From NCBI GenBank assembly GCA_024689525.1, contig JAILDI010000226.1, positions 1-11,688 on the forward strand: a stretch of DNA of 11,688 nt, read 5' to 3'. Below the pieces are notes generated by a model. That model saw nothing but the letters and a program-made list of their open reading frames with translations. It had not been told where the DNA came from and made no database searches. How positions within the stretch are numbered: position 1 is the stretch's first letter; every line of letters starts with the position of its first letter. The stretch comes from Bacteroidales bacterium. Its GTDB lineage: Bacteria > Bacteroidota > Bacteroidia > Bacteroidales > UBA932. A program made the position numbers and the translations under genes. Below are positions 7,494-11,688 of the stretch, piece by piece.

Positions 7494-8400
7494 AGTAAAG
7501 AATTACGACCTGTTTTCCTCTCACGCCTGGTATGTGCCGGGCGTGAGAGGCATGTTCGGCCTGCTGGGCTTCTTCATTCTGGGCGCAATCCTCAGCGGAA
7601 TTGTGATGGCTATCCTGATGCTTTTCATGACACCTCAGGAGATTGCCGACTATGGGATGATTGTGATATATCCCGTGCAGTTCCTGCCGGCAATGATGTA
7701 CGCCGCCGCCAAGAGCCGCAAGAACGCATTGTTCGATCCCGGATATTCGCTTGTGAGCAATCACTTTGGCAAGTTGGGAGTTGCCGGAGCCGTTGTTCTT
7801 ACGGTTCTGTTCACATACGCAACGATGGTGGCGGCCGACCTTCCCAACTATTGGAATGCGAAGTTTACGGAGAGCGTTCCCGCTCTCAAGAAAATGTACG
7901 ATATGGTGATGGAGACTATGCAGCAGATGACCGGAGGCCCCTTCTGGTCGTCGTTCCTGGTAACCGCACTGATGGCCCCGTTCTTCGAGGAATGGCTGTG
8001 CCGCGGTATGGTGCTGCGCGGACTGCTGGCCGGGCAGAAGGTGAAGCCCGTGTGGGCCATCGTGATATCGGCCCTGTTCTTCGCCGTCATCCATATGAAC
8101 CCCTGGCAGGCGCTCAATGCCTTCATCCTGGGCCTTCTGATGGGCTGGATCTACTACAAGACCGGCAACCTGTGGCTCACGATGCTCATCCATTTCGTGA
8201 ACAACGGCACGGCTGTGGTTATGAGCCAGATCGACTCCCTGAAGGACTACGAATACTGGATCGATATGCTGGGCCACACCTGGTACTACGTCGCCTTCGC
8301 CGTGGCTCTTGCCATCATCGGCGTGTGCATCTATCTGGTGAAGAAAATCCCCGTGGAGAATCCCTGGGGCAACATCGACAAGGTGGAGAACCCTTCATAG
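7486..8400 (+). CDS. CPBP-family intramembrane glutamic/metallo protease
   Basis: The 304-residue polytopic membrane protein carries the three CPBP (CAAX protease / bacteriocin-processing, 'Abi') motifs: FEEWLCRG with Glu168, Glu169 and Arg173; FxxxH as FAVIH with His203; and HxxxN as HFVNN with His236 and Asn240. Hydrophobic segments lie near 24-48, 57-75, 96-116, 155-167, 188-203, 208-224 and 266-285. The family includes Rce1-like prenyl-CAAX proteases and bacteriocin-immunity proteins; in most bacterial members the substrate is unknown, as here. ATG 7486 is preferred over 7444 because MRKVKNYDLF matches typical N-termini and leaves only an 8-base overlap with the upstream gene. The C-terminal tail after residue 286 is hydrophilic. 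folP follows after 3 bases. Confidence 0.88.
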   Translation: MRKVKNYDLFSSHAWYVPGVRGMFGLLGFFILGAILSGIVMAILMLFMTPQEIADYGMIVIYPVQFLPAMMYAAAKSRKNALFDPGYSLVSNHFGKLGVAGAVVLTVLFTYATMVAADLPNYWNAKFTESVPALKKMYDMVMETMQQMTGGPFWSSFLVTALMAPFFEEWLCRGMVLRGLLAGQKVKPVWAIVISALFFAVIHMNPWQALNAFILGLLMGWIYYKTGNLWLTMLIHFVNNGTAVVMSQIDSLKDYEYWIDMLGHTWYYVAFAVALAIIGVCIYLVKKIPVENPWGNIDKVENPS

Positions 8401-8403
8401 GCT

Positions 8404-9189
8404 ATGGCCGGCACCCGCATACTGGGTATTTTGAACCTCACCCCGGACTCGTTCTACGCACCATCGCGGACGGCTCCGGGGGATGTCGTTTCCGTGGCAT
8501 CCGGGATGATGGCCGATGGAGCCTGGGCGCTGGACCTTGGCGCGGTTTCCACAAGGCCGGGGAGCGCTCCGGTGTCTGCAGATGAGGAATGGGCGCGGCT
8601 GGAACCGGCGCTTTTGGCGCTTCGGGATTCGGGTTTTACGCTTTCCGTGGACACATTCCGAAGTGAAATTGTTTCCCGCGTGTACGACACCGTGGGGCCG
8701 TTTATCGTGAATGACATTACGGCAGGGGCTTATGACCCTGGTATGTTGCCGTTGGTGGGCAAGCTTGGGCTGCCGTATATTGCGATGCACCTGCACGGGA
8801 GCCCGTATTCACCTTCTGAGACGCCAGGTGATGTTGTGGAAGACGTGACCGCTTACTTCCGTGCGTTTGCGTTGCGGGCCGCCGATGCAGGAATTGCCGA
8901 TTGGATTCTGGACCCGGGCTTCGGCTTTTCCAAAACCCTGAAGCAGAACTGGGACCTGCTGTATCGGCTTTCCGAACTGCAATGCCTTGGGCGGCCCGTT
9001 TTGGCGGGTATCTCCCGCAAGAGCATGCTCTGGAAGCGCTTCGGCATAACCCCTGCCGATGCCCTCCCCGCCACCCAGGCCGCGCACCTGCTCGCCCTCC
9101 AGGGCGGCGCCACCTACCTCCGCGTCCACGACGTGGCCGAAGCCGCCCAAACCGCCGCGATTTTCGAGGGTGGCCCGCGGGTACCGTAG
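8404..9189 (+). CDS. folP: Dihydropteroate synthase
   Basis: The enzyme condenses p-aminobenzoate with dihydropterin pyrophosphate in folate synthesis and is the sulfonamide target. The 261-residue product has all family motifs: ILNLTPDSF (9-17), DLGAVSTRPGS (44-54), SVDTFRSEIV (81-90), VNDITAG (102-108), DPGFGFSKT (170-178), GISRKSM (202-208) with the phosphate-binding Ser-Arg-Lys, and RVHDVAEA (240-247). Position 48, usually Glu in DIGGESTRPG, is Val; Bacteroidota enzymes often vary here. The start lies 3 bases after the protease stop. The first half uses many G/T-ending codons while the last 150 bases are very C-rich, a drift also seen at the end of the MurU-like gene. A hairpin follows at 9226-9250. 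Confidence 0.96.
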   Translation: MAGTRILGILNLTPDSFYAPSRTAPGDVVSVASGMMADGAWALDLGAVSTRPGSAPVSADEEWARLEPALLALRDSGFTLSVDTFRSEIVSRVYDTVGPFIVNDITAGAYDPGMLPLVGKLGLPYIAMHLHGSPYSPSETPGDVVEDVTAYFRAFALRAADAGIADWILDPGFGFSKTLKQNWDLLYRLSELQCLGRPVLAGISRKSMLWKRFGITPADALPATQAAHLLALQGGATYLRVHDVAEAAQTAAIFEGGPRVP

Positions 9190-9200
9190 AATGGATTTCT

Positions 9201-9276
9201 TTGATAATCAGCTACTTATGGATTTTAAATGCGGCAGATTGCCGCATTTAGTTTTCGCAAAACATTGATAATCAGC
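9201..9276 (+). repeat. Pair of 12-base direct repeats bracketing the folP terminator
   Basis: The sequence ttgataatcagc occurs at 9201-9212 and again at 9265-9276, with the hairpin lying between. Similarity continues weakly after each copy, with attttaaatg near 9222 against attttacggg near 9284. The core tgataatca is itself a 4+1+4 palindrome. Such a pair could be a relic of duplication, a binding-site pair or a recombination footprint. No recombinase gene is nearby. Confidence 0.5.
9226..9255 (+). terminator. Intrinsic terminator after folP
   Basis: A perfect stem aaatgcggca (9227-9236) / tgccgcattt (9240-9249) with loop gat extends by one T-A pair (9226/9250) and is followed by gtttt. It lies 37 bases after the folP stop and is well placed to end the nucleotidyltransferase-protease-folP transcript. 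The T-run is short, and a second small palindrome (gttttcgcaaaac, 9251-9263) follows directly. The A-rich left flank makes partial function in the other orientation possible, but no leftward gene reaches it. Confidence 0.75.
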
Positions 9277-9306
9277 ACATTGTATTTTACGGGCAAAACG
9301 GGCGTA

Positions 9307-9338
9307 TTTGTTAAAGAAGAAAAATAAGCGTACTTTTG
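9307..9338 (+). promoter_or_regulatory. Promoter of the kinase / RapZ-C / MurU-like operon
   Basis: TTTG at 9307-9310 is followed after 20 bases by TACTTTTG at 9331-9338. This matches the Bacteroidota sigma-factor consensus TTTG-N(19-20)-TAnnTTTG very well. The G of the -7 element is only 5 bases from the A of the ATG at 9343, so the transcript would begin at or within a base or two of the start codon. Confidence 0.75.
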
Positions 9339-9342
9339 CAAT

Positions 9343-10284
9343 ATGGAAGCATTGTTCAAACGAGTGTTCGGCATTGCGCCGGAGCGGGTGGAGCCTTTGA
9401 GGGGCTCTGCGAGCCACAGGCGTTACTTCCGTTTGAGCGGCGGCGGGCATAGCGCAATTGGCGTGGAGGGAACGGATGCCGATGAGAACCGCGCCTTCAT
9501 AACGCTGGCGGCCCATTTCAAATCGAAAGGCATCAACGTGCCTGAGGTGTATGCGGAGGATGGTCTCTGCTATCTCCAGCAGGATCTCGGGGACACAATG
9601 CTGTTTGATGTGGCCGTGGCCGATGGGCACTTCGACAAGGAGCTTCTCACCAAAGCCATCCAGGCCCTGCCCAGGATTCAGGTCGATGGCGCCAAAGGCC
9701 TCCCCTGGGAGGTGTGCTACCCGCAGGAGAGTTTCGACGCGCGGATGGTGGACTTCGACCTTAACTACTTCAAGTACGACTATCTCAAACTCACTGGCGC
9801 GGAATTCAACGAAATCAAGCTCCAGGACGATTTCGACCGCCTGAAGGCCGATCTGCTCGAGGACTCGCAGGACTGTTTCCTCTACCGCGACTTCAACGCA
9901 CGAAACGTGATGGTTTATGACGGCGAGCCCTGGTTCATCGACTTCCAGGGGGGGCGGCGCGGGCCGATATACTACGACGTTGCATCCTTCCTGTGGCAGG
10001 CCCGGGCAAAGTTCCCGGAGGAGCTGCGGGAAGAACTCATCGGCAAGTATCTGGAGGCTTTGCGCGGATTCATGGATGTCGATGAGATCCGCTTCCGAGA
10101 AAGACTCGCACTCTTCGTGCTGTTCCGGCAGCTTCAGGTGCTGGGATGCTATGGCTTCCGCGGATTGTGGGAAGGCAAACAGTCGTTCCGGGACAGCATC
10201 CCGCTCGCACTTGAAAACGTGCGCAGACTGCTGCCATTAAAGGATTATCCCTATCTTAGCCAAGTACTGGAATGCTTACTGTAA
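9343..10284 (+). CDS. AmgK-like aminoglycoside-phosphotransferase-fold kinase (probable amino-sugar anomeric kinase)
   Basis: The 313-residue product has the APH/choline-kinase fold. The phosphate-binding loop reads GSASHRRYFRL (21-31), the hinge LQQDLGDTMLFD (78-89), the catalytic loop YRDFNARNVM (181-190, catalytic Asp183 and Asn188) and the metal-binding segment FIDFQGGRRGPIYYD (198-212). The DF(N/H/Q)xRN and DFQ pattern is that of AmgK, which phosphorylates the anomeric carbon of N-acetylmuramate or N-acetylglucosamine. A MurU-like partner two genes downstream supports that reading, since AmgK and MurU act in sequence in Pseudomonas putida. The substrate is inferred, not shown. The start is at or next to the predicted transcript start. 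Earlier in-frame starts are absent, and the first residues align with where this family begins. The 3' end overlaps the next gene by 13 bases. Confidence 0.82.
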   Translation: MEALFKRVFGIAPERVEPLRGSASHRRYFRLSGGGHSAIGVEGTDADENRAFITLAAHFKSKGINVPEVYAEDGLCYLQQDLGDTMLFDVAVADGHFDKELLTKAIQALPRIQVDGAKGLPWEVCYPQESFDARMVDFDLNYFKYDYLKLTGAEFNEIKLQDDFDRLKADLLEDSQDCFLYRDFNARNVMVYDGEPWFIDFQGGRRGPIYYDVASFLWQARAKFPEELREELIGKYLEALRGFMDVDEIRFRERLALFVLFRQLQVLGCYGFRGLWEGKQSFRDSIPLALENVRRLLPLKDYPYLSQVLECLL

Positions 10285-10673
10285 CCATATACAGTTTCTC
10301 CTTCAGGAAGGGAATTCCGGAGGATGCCTCCGGCAATGGCGGCGGATACGTTTTCGACTGCCGCAGCACCCATAACCCGGGCAAGTACGAGCGCTTCAAA
10401 TCCCTCACCGGACTGGATGCGCCAGTTATTGAATTCCTGGAGGAAGACGGGGAGATTCTCACCTTCCTGGAGAATGTGGATGCGCTTGTGGACCATCACG
10501 TGGAGCGCTTCCTGGAAAGGGATTTCACTTCACTTCAGGTGAGTTTCGGCTGCACCGGCGGCCAGCACCGCTCCGTGTATTGCGCCGAGCATCTGGCAGC
10601 GCGGCTGGCTGGTCGGCCCGGGGTGAAAGTGCATCTTATCCACCGCGAAAGAGGCATCGACAAGTGGCTATGA
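10272..10673 (+). CDS. Free-standing RapZ C-terminal domain protein
   Basis: The 133-residue product aligns over its whole length with the C-terminal half of RapZ (YvcJ/RapZ family). It has SFSFRKGIP (8-16), YVFDCR..HNPG (26-37), TGLDAPVIEFL (46-56), the signature GCTGGQHRSV (93-102) and the final HRE (124-126). The N-terminal P-loop ATPase-like half of full RapZ (284 residues in E. coli) is absent, and no remnant is seen upstream, where the kinase gene lies. In E. coli the C-terminal domain binds glucosamine-6-phosphate and the small RNA GlmZ, controlling glmS. Here, between an amino-sugar kinase and a MurU-like enzyme, an amino-sugar sensing or RNA-binding role in wall-sugar salvage is plausible but inferred. 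It starts 13 bases inside the kinase gene and overlaps the next gene by 4 bases (ATGA), indicating translational coupling. Confidence 0.88.
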   Translation: MLTVTIYSFSFRKGIPEDASGNGGGYVFDCRSTHNPGKYERFKSLTGLDAPVIEFLEEDGEILTFLENVDALVDHHVERFLERDFTSLQVSFGCTGGQHRSVYCAEHLAARLAGRPGVKVHLIHRERGIDKWL

Positions 10674-11398
10674 AAGCGATGATCTTTGCCGCCGGCCTGG
10701 GTACCCGGCTCAAGCCCCTCACGGACACAATGCCCAAAGCTCTGGTTCCCGTTGCCGGGAAACCACTGCTTGGCCATGTGCTGGAGAAGCTGGCAGGGGC
10801 AGGATACGACGATATTGCGGTGAATGTGCACCACTTCCCCGAGCAGATAATCAAGTATCTGGCCGACAATGACTTCGGCGTGCACATCAACGTTTCCGAC
10901 GAGCGGGATCTGCTGCGGGAAACCGGCGGAGGGATAAAGTATGCGAGGCCGCTGCTGGAATGTGACGGACCCTTTCTTGTGCACAACGTGGACATCCTCA
11001 GCAACCTCGACCTGGACTGGTTCCGCTGCCAGCACCGCCCGGATGCCCTGGCCACCCTTCTGGTGAGCGAGCGCAAAACCCAGCGCTACCTGCTCTTCGA
11101 CCACGACGGCTGCCTTGCCGGATGGACCAACATCGCCACTGGCGAAGTGCGCAGCCCCCTCGGCGACATCGACCCTTCAAAATACAATCGACTGGCATTC
11201 AGCGGTATACACTACATCTCCCAGGACATCTTCGACGCCTTCGACCGCTACGATTTCGGCGACCGCTTCTCCATCATGGACTTCTACCTCCGCGCCTGCG
11301 CCGACTACCCCATCCGCGCCGCGGTTTATCCCGGCCTGAAGCTCCTCGACGTCGGCAAACTCCCCACCCTCGCCGAAGCCGAATCCTTCCTTAAATAA
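10670..11398 (+). CDS. MurU-like sugar-1-phosphate nucleotidyltransferase
   Basis: The 242-residue enzyme of the NTP-transferase fold would join UTP, or another NTP, to a sugar-1-phosphate. Motifs are the nucleotide loop FAAGLGTRLKPLT (6-18), PKALVPVAGKP (22-32), ETGGGI (84-89), HNVDIL (105-110, with metal-binding Asp108), FSGIHYIS (177-184) and DVGKLPTL (227-234). The short length and the ETGGGI and NVD motifs resemble MurU (N-acetylmuramate-1-phosphate uridylyltransferase) more than RmlA or GlmU. ATG 10670 is chosen over earlier in-frame starts because MKAMIFAAG is the typical beginning and the start overlaps the RapZ-C stop as ATGA. With the kinase at 9343 it would form a two-step route from free amino sugar to UDP-sugar. 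The exact sugar is unproven; mannose- or heptose-phosphate transferases are the main alternatives. The 3' third is C-rich. Confidence 0.82.
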   Translation: MKAMIFAAGLGTRLKPLTDTMPKALVPVAGKPLLGHVLEKLAGAGYDDIAVNVHHFPEQIIKYLADNDFGVHINVSDERDLLRETGGGIKYARPLLECDGPFLVHNVDILSNLDLDWFRCQHRPDALATLLVSERKTQRYLLFDHDGCLAGWTNIATGEVRSPLGDIDPSKYNRLAFSGIHYISQDIFDAFDRYDFGDRFSIMDFYLRACADYPIRAAVYPGLKLLDVGKLPTLAEAESFLK

Positions 11399-11405
11399 TA
11401 TTTCG

Positions 11406-11413
11406 TATATTTG
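11406..11413 (+). promoter_or_regulatory. -7 promoter element upstream of the porin-like gene
   Basis: TATATTTG is a perfect TAnnTTTG match in the short gap after the MurU-like gene. No convincing TTTG -33 box is visible at the expected spacing; that region is the end of the MurU-like coding sequence. The ATG at 11422 is 8 bases past the element, so the leader would be only a few bases long. Confidence 0.5.
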
Positions 11414-11421
11414 TAAGCTAT

Positions 11422-11688
11422 ATGAAGCACGTTTGGTCTGAAATACTGGTGCCGGCCGTGATTGTGGGGGCCACACTGGCGCAAACCCTGGGCGTTGAAG
11501 CCTACAGGGCGGGCGAACGTGCGGAGGTGCTGATGAACCAGCGTTTCACCTCGCCCAAGGATACGATTGTAGTGGAAGATACTACGGACTATGATGACGA
11601 GGGATTCTTCTTTGGCGAGGAGATGCAGGAAGACACAATGCCAAAGATTACGGCCAGGGATACGATGAAGGTGCCGGACAGCCTGAAG
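11422..11688 (+). CDS. N-terminal part of a secreted protein, probably a Porin_10-type putative porin (3' end outside window)
   Basis: Eighty-nine codons are visible and run open to the window edge. The N-terminus MKHVWSEILVPAVIVGATLAQ has a weakly basic start and a hydrophobic stretch (about 8-23) consistent with a signal peptide or anchor. An acidic, low-complexity stretch follows with repeated DT units (KDTIVVEDTTDYDDEG, then QEDTMPKITARDTMKVPDSLK). The ARDTMKVPDSLK string resembles, from memory, the segment that precedes the beta-barrel in Bacteroidota putative porins (Porin_10 family). If so, this would be a large outer-membrane beta-barrel. The barrel itself is outside the window, so the identity remains tentative; the reading frame and promoter position are firmer. 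Confidence 0.55.
   Translation, partial: MKHVWSEILVPAVIVGATLAQTLGVEAYRAGERAEVLMNQRFTSPKDTIVVEDTTDYDDEGFFFGEEMQEDTMPKITARDTMKVPDSLK

Noticed and set aside
7381..8277. Roughly 300-codon minus-strand open frame across the nucleotidyltransferase-protease junction
   Set aside because: It spans two well-supported plus-strand genes, is His/Gln-rich and has no motif; it is a GC-driven shadow.
9251..9263. Palindrome gttttcgcaaaac next to the folP terminator as a separate regulatory site
   Set aside because: It is short and AT-rich, and is adequately explained as the T-run of the terminator meeting an A-run.

Overview
This window looks like chromosomal DNA from a GC-rich member of the Bacteroidota, most likely the Bacteroidales. 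The evidence is the Bacteroidota-type -7 promoter element (TAnnTTTG) upstream of three transcription units, the general lack of Shine-Dalgarno sequences, and the protein types: a Bacteroidales-style NusA and IF2, a DoxX/thioredoxin-like fusion, and the probable start of a Porin_10-like protein. I cannot fix the genus. There are no tRNA or rRNA genes, CRISPR arrays, insertion sequences or phage genes.

Layout. (1) Positions 1-4313, plus strand: the 3' end of rimP, then nusA and infB, the conserved ribosome-maturation / transcription-elongation / translation-initiation cluster. A REP-like repeat lies at the rimP-nusA junction. (2) Positions 4308-6487, minus strand: an FtsB/DivIC-type division protein, thymidylate kinase (tmk) and a DoxX-like membrane protein with a thioredoxin-like C-terminal half, packed with 3-nt and -4-nt spacing. 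The last of these converges on infB with a 6-nt overlap, so the likely infB terminator lies inside its coding sequence. (3) Positions 6561-9189, plus strand, divergent from the previous operon: a sugar-phosphate nucleotidyltransferase of unknown substrate, a CPBP intramembrane protease and dihydropteroate synthase (folP), closed by a strong hairpin. (4) Positions 9343-11398, plus strand: an AmgK-like anomeric amino-sugar kinase, a free-standing RapZ C-terminal domain and a MurU-like nucleotidyltransferase. All three overlap and probably come from one, possibly leaderless, transcript. (5) Position 11422 onward: the N-terminal part of a secreted or outer-membrane protein, probably a Porin_10-type putative porin, with its own promoter.

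The most interesting unit is region 4. Kinase plus MurU is the logic of the anomeric cell-wall-sugar salvage route to UDP-amino sugars described in Pseudomonas putida. Between them sits the domain that senses glucosamine-6-phosphate in enterobacterial RapZ. This suggests a self-contained salvage module with a built-in amino-sugar sensor. The component families are known; the functional link is my inference.
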